The notes beneath the pieces were generated by a model that saw only the letters and a list, made by a program, of their open reading frames with translations, ran no database searches and was not told where the DNA came from. The position numbers were made by a program, and so were the translations under genes. DNA of 6,990 bases from an uncultured Clostridia bacterium (GTDB lineage Bacteria > Bacillota > Clostridia > TANB77 > CAG-508). The stretch lies in the NCBI GenBank assembly GCA_944386375.1, contig CALXAW010000068.1, forward strand, positions 1-6,990. Direction: 5' to 3'. Below are positions 1-5,960 of the stretch, one piece after another. Position 1 is the stretch's first letter; every line of letters begins with the position of its first letter.

Positions 1-207
1 GTTTTCTACTTGTTGTTCTGCCAATGTTTTTGCACTTGTAGTATTTTGTGGTTCTCTATTTGAAACTGAATTATTATTCCATATATTGTTTATTATAATT
101 ATTGTTATAACTAAAATTATTACAAGTACAACTAAGTTTTCTATTTTTTTCTTAGTATCTTTTTCAGAATTTGAATCCGCCAATTTTTTTAACTTGTCTT
201 TAAACAT
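1..207 (-). CDS. spoIIIAG: Stage III sporulation protein AG, N-terminal part (cut by window edge)
   Basis: Only the first 69 codons are present; the reading frame is open to the window edge. The start ATG at 205-207 follows a near-perfect SD (AAAGGAGGT) about 5 nt away. The visible protein has a basic cytoplasmic N-terminus (MFKDKLKKLADSN), one hydrophobic membrane helix at about residues 25-40 (VVLVIILVITIIII), then an Asn/Ser/Gln-rich stretch that would face the intermembrane space. This matches the SpoIIIAG layout. In that family the missing C-terminal part carries a ring-building domain related to EscJ/PrgK of type III secretion, and it forms a large ring in the SpoIIIA-SpoIIQ channel. 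The identification rests mainly on position directly after spoIIIAF plus this topology, because the diagnostic domain lies outside the window. Confidence 0.88.
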   Translation of the reverse strand, partial: MFKDKLKKLADSNSEKDTKKKIENLVVLVIILVITIIIINNIWNNNSVSNREPQNTTSAKTLAEQQVEN

Positions 208-225
208 AATACCTCCTTTATAATA

Positions 226-837
226 TTAAAATGATATATTTATTTTTTCTGTGTCTATTTCATAAAATTCGCTTAATATTTTTTTTAGGCTTTCTATTTC
301 GCTTTTTTGTATTTGCTCATTTTCTTGCTTGTCCTCTTTAGTAATTTTATCTATCCCAACATTAATTTCTACTTTATCTATATTGTTAACTACAGTATTT
401 TCTGCTTGACTTTCGCTATTATTATTTTTAGATATTTTGATTAAAATTTTATTTATTCCTTGATTACTTTCATTTTCATTTAATATTGCATCTACTTTAC
501 AGCTTTCTACTATATAGCCTTGCTCTTCTACTTTTGACTTTATGTTTTTTTCTAGTTCTTCTATATACAACTCTTGCAAACGCTCATCCATAGATGCTTG
601 ATTTACTTCTCCTTTTTCTTCTGCGCCTGCTGAATATGTTTCTAAACTAAAATTATCTAATGAAAGTAAGTCATTACTATTTATAAAAGGAGATATTATA
701 TTAAATAATATGTAAATACCTATAACCATTTTTATGTATTTTTTATTTTTATTATTTGGTAAAATCATTTCTATTATTGATGCAATTATTACTGCTATTA
801 TTATTTGCTGTGCCCATGAACTGAAAAATTCTATCAT
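226..837 (-). CDS. spoIIIAF: Stage III sporulation protein AF
   Basis: This 203-residue protein has two N-terminal membrane helices (about residues 10-27 and 36-53) joined by a short basic loop (NKNKKYIK). A long charged soluble domain follows. It includes the helix LQELYIEELEKNIKSKVEEQ (about 87-106) and ends in a segment resembling the C-terminus of SpoIIIAF. In the family this soluble part has a ring-building-motif-like fold and belongs to the mother-cell SpoIIIA channel complex. Start choice: the ATG at 835-837 lies 8 nt after the spoIIIAE stop, and its SD (AGGTGG) overlaps that stop codon (TAG), which suggests translational coupling. The spoIIIAG start follows the stop after 18 bp. Length is close to the usual ~200 residues, and nothing appears broken. 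Confidence 0.93.
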   Translation of the reverse strand: MIEFFSSWAQQIIIAVIIASIIEMILPNNKNKKYIKMVIGIYILFNIISPFINSNDLLSLDNFSLETYSAGAEEKGEVNQASMDERLQELYIEELEKNIKSKVEEQGYIVESCKVDAILNENESNQGINKILIKISKNNNSESQAENTVVNNIDKVEINVGIDKITKEDKQENEQIQKSEIESLKKILSEFYEIDTEKINISF

Positions 838-845
838 TTGCCCAC

Positions 846-2000
846 CTACCTATACATCATTCCACTATTAGATATTTTTATTACAAGTGTAGTGCCTATA
901 ATTAGCATAATTGAAATAGCACATAATATTGCTAATAATATTTTAAATATATCTGCCATATCTCCTAAAAGTTTAACTATTTTTTCGTCTGCTATTGGCT
1001 GTATTATTCCTGATGCTAAGCTATATGCTATTGTTAAAACTCCTATTTTTAATATTGGCATAATACATATTCCTATAATTATTATTACTCCTATAATACC
1101 TACTGCGTTTTTTAATACAACTCCACAACCTAATACTGTATCTACCGCATCTCCTAGTATTTTTCCTACTACTGGAATTACATTTGAAACAGCTGCTTTT
1201 GCAGTTTTTGCTGTTATTCCATCTATGCTACTACTTAGTGTTCCTTCTAAAGATATAACTGCTACAAATAAAGTTAAAGAAATTCCTAAAAACCATATTA
1301 CACCAGACTTAAAAAATCCTGCTAATTTATCTATTTGAATTTTGTCTGATATTTTTGATATTATAGATAATACTGTTATTATTAATACTATAGGTATAAG
1401 TATTATGTTTATAATATTTCCTAAAAAGTTGATCATAAATAATATTATTGGTTCTAATAAACTACTTGTTACTATGCTGCCTGTATATAGCATTAAACTA
1501 ATTAGCAATGGGACTAGTGCATTCATAAAGCCTACTAAATTATCTGCTGTTTCTTTTACTAGCTGTATTATGTCTGAAAAGCTTGACATCATTATTGTTA
1601 CTATTAATATGTATTGTACATAATATATTATTTGAGATACATTACTATTTTCTAAGCTGTCACTAATAGATTTAAGAACACTATGTATTATAATTATTAC
1701 CATTATACTTATTAGTACTTGTATACTTGTGGTTACTTCTTTGCCTAATAGGCTTAATATTTTTTTATATATTGTGTTATTGTCTATATTTCCTGTTATT
1801 GCATTGTTTAGCATTTCTTGTATATTTATATCTTCAAAAAAGTCTCCTGAATAATTTTCTGCTTCGTTTATAAAGTCTGATATTCCAAAACTTTCTTTTT
1901 GTTCTTCTAAAATTGCATCTGTATTTTCTTCTTGGGCATATACTAGGTTAGATGTTGTTAGCATAAATAACAAACTTAAAAAAATTATTTTTCTTTTCAT
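846..2000 (-). CDS. spoIIIAE: Stage III sporulation protein AE
   Basis: This 384-residue polytopic membrane protein begins with a clear signal-peptide-like segment (basic MKRK, hydrophobic core, possible cleavage after VYA at about residue 22). An acidic extracytoplasmic stretch follows (about 23-85), then six to eight hydrophobic segments at roughly 93-110, 123-140, 157-175, 180-213, 233-252, 296-318 and 352-376. The segment DGITAKTAKAAVSNVIPVVG (260-279), continuing through GKILGDAVDTVLGCG, is the most recognisable conserved block of SpoIIIAE. The protein is the large integral membrane component of the SpoIIIA channel; its exact mechanical role is not settled. The start ATG at 1998-2000 has an AAGGGG-type SD and lies 18 bp after the spoIIIAD stop. 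Its length matches the usual ~390-400 residues. Confidence 0.96.
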   Translation of the reverse strand: MKRKIIFLSLLFMLTTSNLVYAQEENTDAILEEQKESFGISDFINEAENYSGDFFEDINIQEMLNNAITGNIDNNTIYKKILSLLGKEVTTSIQVLISIMVIIIIHSVLKSISDSLENSNVSQIIYYVQYILIVTIMMSSFSDIIQLVKETADNLVGFMNALVPLLISLMLYTGSIVTSSLLEPIILFMINFLGNIINIILIPIVLIITVLSIISKISDKIQIDKLAGFFKSGVIWFLGISLTLFVAVISLEGTLSSSIDGITAKTAKAAVSNVIPVVGKILGDAVDTVLGCGVVLKNAVGIIGVIIIIGICIMPILKIGVLTIAYSLASGIIQPIADEKIVKLLGDMADIFKILLAILCAISIMLIIGTTLVIKISNSGMMYR

Positions 2001-2018
2001 TTGTTTTCCCCTTTGGCT

Positions 2019-2409
2019 TTAAGGTAAAATTTTGAGTATAATTTCTAGTAGATTAGATATAATTGGTATTGATAATGATATAATTATTATTTTACTTCCT
2101 AACTCTATTTTACTTGCTATTGCACTTTCTCCTGAGTCTTTACATACACTTACTGCAAATTCTGCTAAAAATGCTATTCCTGTTATTTTTAGTAGTAGCT
2201 CTAAAAACCCGCTATTTATTGATGCTTTATTTGATATAGATTGTATTAAGTTTATTACTCCAACTAACTTGTCCATTACTAAAAACAATATTAAAACACC
2301 GGCAATTAAAGATATGTACATGGCAAATTCTGGTTTATATTGTTTTAATATTACTACAATAATTAATGCAAGTAAGCCGTATTCCCACTATTTTTATTAT
2401 ATCTTCCAT
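2019..2409 (-). CDS. spoIIIAD: Stage III sporulation protein AD, interrupted by an apparent one-base frameshift
   Basis: The gene starts at ATG 2407-2409, 9 bp after a GAAAGGAAAG-type SD, and encodes MEDIIKIVGI in the first ten codons. The next codon in that frame is CGG, and the frame closes at a TAA at 2335-2337 after 24 codons. Dropping the one base at 2379 joins it to the frame GLLALIIVVILKQYKPEFAM and on to the stop at 2019-2021. The repaired product would have 129 residues, the normal SpoIIIAD size, with several hydrophobic helices and the block KIELGSKIIIISLSIPII near the C-terminus. Without repair, the only downstream ATG (2319-2321) would give 100 residues, lacks an SD, and loses the first membrane helix. 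The gene lies between spoIIIAC (65 bp gap) and spoIIIAE (18 bp gap). The identity is sure; whether the allele is truly broken cannot be told from one sequence. Confidence 0.9.
2376..2382 (-). other. Site of the spoIIIAD frameshift
   Basis: On the minus strand the bases read ATA-C-GGC. The codons before it (ending ATA, 2380-2382) and after it (beginning GGC, 2376-2378) both encode good SpoIIIAD sequence but are one base out of phase, so the C opposite position 2379 is surplus. There is no homopolymer run here, which argues mildly against a simple long-read indel. There is also no recognisable slippery site for programmed +1 frameshifting: after AUA, a +1 slip would have to re-pair on UAC. CGG is, however, an unusual arginine codon in such an AT-rich genome. 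Confidence 0.75.
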
Positions 2410-2474
2410 ATCTTATCTTTCCTTTCACTATATGAGAAGCTTGTTGGAAAAATTATGTATTTTATGGTGAAAAG

Positions 2475-2669
2475 TTATAATCCAAAAGCAGTTCTTACTG
2501 TATCAAATAGACCACTTATTTCTTTTATTACCATTGTAAGTACTATTACTAGTCCTGCTAATGTTGTCATCATGGCTTGGTCTTCTCTTCCTGCTCTTAC
2601 TAATACCTGATATAACACAGCTACTAATATACCTATTGCAGCAATTTTAAATAATAAACTTATATCCAT
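2475..2669 (-). CDS. spoIIIAC: Stage III sporulation protein AC
   Basis: This is a 64-residue, two-helix membrane protein. It begins MDISLLFKIAAIGILVAVL, has a central polar turn (VRAGREDQAMM, about residues 24-34), then a second helix (about 34-54) and the ending ISGLFDTVRTAFGL. The central GREDQA-type turn and the small size are characteristic of SpoIIIAC (about 65-68 residues), a membrane component of the SpoIIIA channel. The ATG at 2667-2669 has a strong SD (AGGAGG) about 8 nt upstream and lies 28 bp after the spoIIIAB stop. No defect is seen. The identification is firm from sequence and from its place between AB and AD. Confidence 0.95.
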   Translation of the reverse strand: MDISLLFKIAAIGILVAVLYQVLVRAGREDQAMMTTLAGLVIVLTMVIKEISGLFDTVRTAFGL

Positions 2670-2697
2670 AAATATTTTCCTCCTATTTGTAGCCTTT

Positions 2698-3207
2698 TTA
2701 CATTAGTATAATTACTATTGCCAAGCCAATTACTGTTCCTAATGTTTTATACATTTTTTCGTTTTTCCTCCTTTCGTCTTCTGCTTTTTTTATTTGCATG
2801 TCTATAAATGAACTGGTTAGTTCTATTTGGCTAACTTGTCCTTCTACATCTGTTTTCCCAAGTAGTTTTCCTAAATTTTTTAGTATGCTTATATCTTCAT
2901 TGTTTAAATTTAGTGTAGCAGAGCTTATAGAGGTCTCCCATGCTTCTTTTGTTGGCATGTTTTTCATATTTATACTTGCATTATAAAAAATTGCGGATAT
3001 GTTTTTTTGCAAATTTTCTGACATTTGCTTAAATATTTCTGGTAATGGTTCATATGTAAATTTTATTTTTGTTTTTAAAATATTTAGTGCATTTTTTAAT
3101 TCTTTTAACTCTAGTACTCTACTAGAATATTTTTTTGATATTAATATTCCTATAAATGCTGATAATAGAAATATCATTATTAGTATTATAAATTTTAATA
3201 TTTGCAT
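2698..3207 (-). CDS. spoIIIAB: Stage III sporulation protein AB
   Basis: This 169-residue protein has a membrane helix at each end (about 4-23 and 153-169) and a charged, mostly helical soluble domain between them. The block VLELKELKNALNILKTKI (about 32-49) followed by FTYEPLPEIF is typical of SpoIIIAB, as is the C-terminal charged run KKAEDERRKNEKMYKTLG before the last helix. The family has been compared with the GspF-type platform proteins of type II secretion and is thought to work with the SpoIIIAA ATPase. The ATG at 3205-3207 has a GGGGAG SD. Unusually, 109 bp of very AT-rich DNA separate it from the spoIIIAA stop, whereas these two genes are often nearly contiguous. Confidence 0.94.
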   Translation of the reverse strand: MQILKFIILIMIFLLSAFIGILISKKYSSRVLELKELKNALNILKTKIKFTYEPLPEIFKQMSENLQKNISAIFYNASINMKNMPTKEAWETSISSATLNLNNEDISILKNLGKLLGKTDVEGQVSQIELTSSFIDMQIKKAEDERRKNEKMYKTLGTVIGLAIVIILM

Positions 3208-3316
3208 ATACTACTCCCCTTCTCTTTTGTTTTGCTAAATAATTTTAATTATTTTTATAATATACAATACTCTTCTTAATAATATATGCAAATATTTTTT
3301 AATTTAGAACAATAAA
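3208..3316. other. AT-rich spacer between spoIIIAA and spoIIIAB
   Basis: This is the longest gap between consecutive genes inside the operon (109 bp). It contains an 18-bp near-palindrome at 3237-3254 (AAATAATT-TT-AATTATTT) made only of A and T, and the AB ribosome binding site at its left end. I see no open reading frame with an SD, no GC-containing terminator stem, and no convincing promoter with correct spacing. Confidence 0.5.
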
Positions 3317-4261
3317 TTATATTAGTATTTTATATTCTTTATTTTTTATGTCTAATCCATATACCTGTAAAATTTCGCCTTTTACTTTTGGATTTAAAAA
3401 AATTATTCTTTCAAATATATTCTTTTTTATTAATTCTGCAAGTTCTGGGTTTAGGTTTAGTTCTTCTATGCTTCCTCCATGTGCTGTAAATATGCCTTTT
3501 ACACCTGAACATATAGCATAATTTATTGCATTTACATCTTCGGTGCTTCCTATTTCGTCACATGCAATTATTTCTGGTGACATAGAACGTACTAACATTT
3601 TCATTCCTTTTGGTTTTGTTATATTATCTATTACATCTGTTCTTAGTCCTACATCTTTTTGTGGTATTCCTTTATACATTGCTGCAATTTCGCCTCTTTC
3701 GTCTACTAGCCCTACCGTTTTTCCTTTAAAGGATATTTCTTTTATTCCATTACTTAGTTTTCTTAGCAAATCCCTTAATATTGTGGTTTTCCCTGCACCT
3801 GGAGGTGAGACTATTAATGTGTTATATATGTTGTTTTCTTCCATTTTAATTACATATTTTAATACATTACTACTACTTTCTAGTTTTTCTCTTGCTATTC
3901 TAAAATTTAAACTTGATATATAATTTATATTTACGACTCTGTCATTTTCCATTACTGCGTTTCCTGTTAGTCCAATTCTATGTCCTCCTTTTATTGTTAT
4001 AAATCCTTCACATATATGTTTTTTGTATGAATATATAGAATTTTCGCAAACTTTATCAAATGTTTTTAGCAATTCTTCTTGTGGTACTTTGTATTTTAAA
4101 CTTTTGTTAGAATTATCTAGTTTTACTATTATTGGTTTGTTTGTTCTTATTCGTATTTCTTGTATATTATTTGCAATTTCTTCGTTTCCATTTACCATTT
4201 TTAATATTTGCTCTTCTATTGGTTTTGTAAAATATTCTAAAATTTCTTTTAATTCTTCCAT
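3317..4261 (-). CDS. spoIIIAA: Stage III sporulation protein AA, secretion-type ATPase
   Basis: This 314-residue protein is the cytoplasmic (mother-cell) ATPase proposed to power the SpoIIIA-SpoIIQ channel, and it belongs to the type II/IV secretion ATPase class. An N-terminal domain (about 1-140) includes EIRIRTNKPIIV and GFITIKGGHRIGLTG, both typical of SpoIIIAA. The nucleotide-binding domain has a Walker A motif SPPGAGKTT (152-160), with Ser in place of the usual first Gly. It also has LVDERGEIAA (185-194), a Walker B region IIACDEIG (231-238) and the histidine motif FTAHGG (258-263). The key lysine, threonine and acidic residues are all present. The ATG at 4259-4261 has an AAAGGAGG SD 6 nt upstream. 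It is the first gene of the operon. The upstream gap carries a yebC terminator and an inverted-repeat element, so the operon probably has its own promoter, but I could not identify one. Confidence 0.97.
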   Translation of the reverse strand: MEELKEILEYFTKPIEEQILKMVNGNEEIANNIQEIRIRTNKPIIVKLDNSNKSLKYKVPQEELLKTFDKVCENSIYSYKKHICEGFITIKGGHRIGLTGNAVMENDRVVNINYISSLNFRIAREKLESSSNVLKYVIKMEENNIYNTLIVSPPGAGKTTILRDLLRKLSNGIKEISFKGKTVGLVDERGEIAAMYKGIPQKDVGLRTDVIDNITKPKGMKMLVRSMSPEIIACDEIGSTEDVNAINYAICSGVKGIFTAHGGSIEELNLNPELAELIKKNIFERIIFLNPKVKGEILQVYGLDIKNKEYKILI

Positions 4262-4285
4262 GCTTGTCCTCCTTTAATATTTTTT

Positions 4286-4438
4286 CTATTCAACAAGACA
4301 AATCTCGCTTCGCGAGAACTTTTTTCTACTTTTCTAATTTAACTATATATATTTAAGTTCTCGAAGAAGCGTAAAGATTTGTCGACGCGAAAAATTGCAT
4401 AGCAATTTTTCTGTGCAATGTTGTTTTTTGTTGAATAG
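4286..4438. repeat. 153-bp interrupted inverted repeat, possible MITE-like or palindromic element
   Basis: Terminal 11-bp arms CTATTCAACAA (4286-4296) and TTGTTGAATAG (4428-4438) are exact reverse complements. Inside them a second hairpin is built from GACAAATCT (4297-4305) with AGATTTGTC (4375-4383), CGCTTC (4306-4311) with GAAGCG (4366-4371), and CGAGAACTT (4313-4321) with AAGTTCTCG (4355-4363). It is broken only by a 3-nt bulge and a 1x2 internal loop, around a 33-nt AT-rich loop. A third hairpin, AAAAATTGC-ATA-GCAATTTTT, occupies 4390-4410. The arms contain CG-rich bits (CTCGCTTCGCGAG) unlike the surrounding AT-rich DNA. There is no reading frame of note and no obvious target-site duplication. 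It could be a non-autonomous mobile repeat, a REP-like element, or a folded leader of spoIIIAA, whose SD begins 10 nt past the left arm. Confidence 0.65.
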
Positions 4439-4468
4439 GGAAATTTGATTTTCCTATTCAACAAAAAA
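4424..4468. repeat. Perfect 16-bp inverted repeat with 13-nt loop
   Basis: TTTTTTGTTGAATAGG (4424-4439) is the exact reverse complement of CCTATTCAACAAAAAA (4453-4468). The left arm contains the right terminal repeat of the 153-bp element; the right arm is a third copy of its CTATTCAACAA 11-mer. The run of T lies on the 5' side and the run of A on the 3' side in either transcript, which is the wrong order for an intrinsic terminator. The middle copy can pair with either outer copy, so two mutually exclusive folds are possible. Confidence 0.7.
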
Positions 4469-4507
4469 AGCGCATATACTATTATAATAAGTATATGTGC
4501 TTTTTTT
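4463..4507 (-). terminator. Intrinsic terminator of yebC (possibly bidirectional)
   Basis: AAAAAAAGCGCATATACT (4463-4480) and AGTATATGTGCTTTTTTT (4490-4507) form an 18-position stem around a 9-nt loop, with an A run on the 5' side and seven U on the 3' side in either direction. One position is a G-U pair in a plus-strand transcript and an A-C mismatch in the minus-strand one. It starts about 30 bp after the yebC stop, so it should end the yebC transcript and separate it from spoIIIA. Confidence 0.8.
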
Positions 4508-4537
4508 ATCTTTTATGCTAATAACATGTAAAATTTA

Positions 4538-5263
4538 TTATTCTTCCCAATTATGGTACACATTCATTACGTCATCTAGTTCGTCTAATCTTTCTATAAG
4601 TCTTTCCATTTTTTCTTGTCCTTTTTCGTCTAAGTTAACTGTTGTTGTTGGTACCATTTGAACTTCTGCTTCTAAAAATTCTAGTCCCGCTTCTTCTAAT
4701 TTTTCTCTTACTGCAGAAAAGTCGCTTGGCTGTGTTGTAATTTCGTAAACTTCTCCTTCTGAGCCAAAATCTTCTGCACCTGCTTCTAATGCAAGCATCA
4801 TAATTTCGTCTTCTTCCATAGTTGTAGAAGCCTTTTCTATTACTATTACACCTTTTTTATTAAACATATATGACACGCATCCACTTGTACCTAGGTTTCC
4901 TCCTGCTTTGTCAAAAACATGTCTTACATCTGCTGCTGTTCTGTTTTTATTGTCTGTACTTGCTTCTACTATAACAGCAACTCCATTTGGTCCATATCCT
5001 TCGTATGTTATTTCTTCGTAGTTTGCTTCATTTCCTGCGCCTGATGCTTTTTTTATTGCTTTATTTATTGTATCATTTGGCATATTGTTTGCTTTACATT
5101 TTGCAATAACATCTTTTAATTTAGAATTTGAATCTGGATCTGGTCCTCCTTGTTTTACTGCTACTAATAACTCTCTTCCTAGTTTTGTAAATATTTTTCC
5201 TCTTGCTGCATCTACTTTGCTTTTTCTCGCTTGTATGTTATGCCATTTTGAATGTCCTGACAT
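4538..5263 (-). CDS. yebC: YebC/TACO1 family protein
   Basis: This 241-residue protein starts with the family signature [20 protein letters not shown] (1-20). It continues with [11 protein letters not shown] and, further on, [20 protein letters not shown] (about 88-107) and [14 protein letters not shown], all hallmark YebC blocks. The acidic C-terminus and overall length are normal for the family. YebC proteins were long annotated as DNA-binding transcriptional regulators (PmpR-like). Later work on YebC/TACO1 members points to a ribosome-associated role that relieves stalling at proline-rich stretches, so the regulator label should not be taken for granted. The ATG at 5261-5263 has a strong AAGGAGG SD. 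The gene has its own probable promoter (5394-5423) and a hairpin terminator, so it looks monocistronic between the redox operon and spoIIIA. Confidence 0.96.
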   Translation of the reverse strand: MSGHSKWHNIQARKSKVDAARGKIFTKLGRELLVAVKQGGPDPDSNSKLKDVIAKCKANNMPNDTINKAIKKASGAGNEANYEEITYEGYGPNGVAVIVEASTDNKNRTAADVRHVFDKAGGNLGTSGCVSYMFNKKGVIVIEKASTTMEEDEIMMLALEAGAEDFGSEGEVYEITTQPSDFSAVREKLEEAGLEFLEAEVQMVPTTTVNLDEKGQEKMERLIERLDELDDVMNVYHNWEE

Positions 5264-5393
5264 GGTTAATTCCTCCTTTTGCTTTACTTTATTCTATGTG
5301 TTCTTCGCTTTATAAACACCTTATATAATCAAAACCTTAATTATTTTATCACACTTTTTTGCATTTGTGTAGTATTTTTATAATATTTTTTGT

Positions 5394-5423
5394 ATTATAG
5401 TCGCTTTGCTCCAAAGTTGTAAA
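5394..5423 (-). promoter_or_regulatory. Probable sigma-A promoter of yebC
   Basis: On the minus strand, TTTACA (5418-5423, five of six matches to TTGACA) and TATAAT (5394-5399, a perfect -10) are separated by 18 bp. It begins 14 bp after the thioredoxin stop and predicts a leader of roughly 120 nt for yebC. A second -10-like box (TGTGATAAAAT) lies nearer the gene with a poor -35. Confidence 0.55.
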
Positions 5424-5436
5424 GCATAAAAAGGTA

Positions 5437-5952
5437 TTATTTTATCATTTCTAACATTTCTGTTTTGCTTATAACTCCAACAGAACGTGTAACTTCATTT
5501 CCGCCCTTTACAACAACTAGTGTTGGTATTGACATTATTTGATATTTAACTGCTAATTCTTGTGCATTATCTACATTTATTTTTACAACTTTTATGTCGG
5601 TATTTTCTTGCGCTACTTCTTCTACTACTGGTGAAAGCATTTTACATGGTCCACACCAGTCTGCATAAAAATCTATTAATACTGTTTTTTCACTGTTTAA
5701 AACTTCTTGCTGAAATGTTTGAGTTGTTACTTCTAAAACACTCATATTATCTACCTCCTCATTTTCATTTACTGTATTTTCTTCTGCTGTACTTGCTATA
5801 TTTTCTACATTTAGCATATTTTCTGTTTCAATATTTTCTGTTTGACTGTTTTGTATATATTCTTGACCTTTTTTATTTATATATATGCTAGCTGTAACTA
5901 TGGCTATTACAAGTAAAGCAAAAATTATAAACCATATTATCTTTTTTTTCAT
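5437..5952 (-). CDS. Membrane-anchored thioredoxin (with a probable internal start for a soluble form)
   Basis: This 171-residue protein has a basic N-terminus (MKKK), one membrane helix (about 5-25), an acidic, Asn/Thr/Glu-rich linker (about 30-69) and a complete thioredoxin domain (70-171). The redox motif WCGPC is at 99-103 (Cys100, Cys103), preceded by LIDFYAD and followed by KMLSPVVEEVA. The cis-proline motif SIPT is at 141-144. The anchored form should put the domain outside the cytoplasmic membrane, where CcdA could keep it reduced. The ATG at 5950-5952 lies 8 nt after the ccdA stop, whose TAG overlaps the AGGGGG SD. Met70 has its own excellent SD and begins a canonical 102-residue thioredoxin, so a cytoplasmic TrxA-like product is also likely. 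No clear terminator follows. It resembles StoA-type partners of CcdA in layout, but its active site is the ordinary thioredoxin one. Confidence 0.93.
   Translation of the reverse strand: MKKKIIWFIIFALLVIAIVTASIYINKKGQEYIQNSQTENIETENMLNVENIASTAEENTVNENEEVDNMSVLEVTTQTFQQEVLNSEKTVLIDFYADWCGPCKMLSPVVEEVAQENTDIKVVKINVDNAQELAVKYQIMSIPTLVVVKGGNEVTRSVGVISKTEMLEMIK
5743..5760 (-). promoter_or_regulatory. Internal ribosome binding site and start codon inside the thioredoxin gene
   Basis: GAGGAGGTAGATAATATG (5743-5760, minus strand) gives a near-perfect SD, GGAGGT, 7 nt before the ATG of codon 70. The SD is made by two adjacent GAG codons (Glu65, Glu66) and GTA. All other 18 glutamates of this gene use GAA, so the only two GAG codons are exactly those that create the SD. 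Translation from here would yield a full thioredoxin without the membrane anchor. Confidence 0.7.
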
Positions 5953-5960
5953 AGAACCCC

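Noticed and set aside
838..1338. Plus-strand open frame of 166 codons opposite spoIIIAE
   Set aside because: It is antisense to a well-supported gene, has no proper SD, and its Ile/Pro/Thr-rich composition is what results from reading the complement of an AT-rich membrane protein gene. The same applies to plus-strand frames at 1342-1623, 2032-2610, 2798-2986, 2999-3238, 3543-3923, 4023-4277, 5085-5315 and 5562-5891.
2019..2321. SpoIIIAD as an intact 100-residue protein starting at ATG 2319-2321
   Set aside because: There is no SD before this ATG, and 19 upstream in-frame codons plus ten codons in the other frame clearly encode the missing SpoIIIAD N-terminus.
2337..2409. Programmed +1 frameshift in spoIIIAD
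   Set aside because: There is no known slippery heptamer or stop codon at the junction, and the P-site AUA tRNA could not re-pair in the +1 frame. A lesion or sequence error is simpler.
4262..4462. Search for a sigma-E promoter of spoIIIA (GTCATATT / CATACAAT type)
   Set aside because: No pair of boxes with acceptable matches and spacing was found on the minus strand, although such a promoter is expected from the Bacillus model.
4424..4468. Strong 16-bp hairpin considered as an intrinsic terminator
   Set aside because: In both directions the stem is followed by an A run and not by a U run. The true terminator is the neighbouring hairpin at 4463-4507.
5379..5399. TATAATA/TATTATA hairpin considered as a terminator for the thioredoxin gene
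   Set aside because: It is made of A-T pairs only, has no U-tract in the right place, and overlaps the probable yebC -10 box, which explains part of it better.
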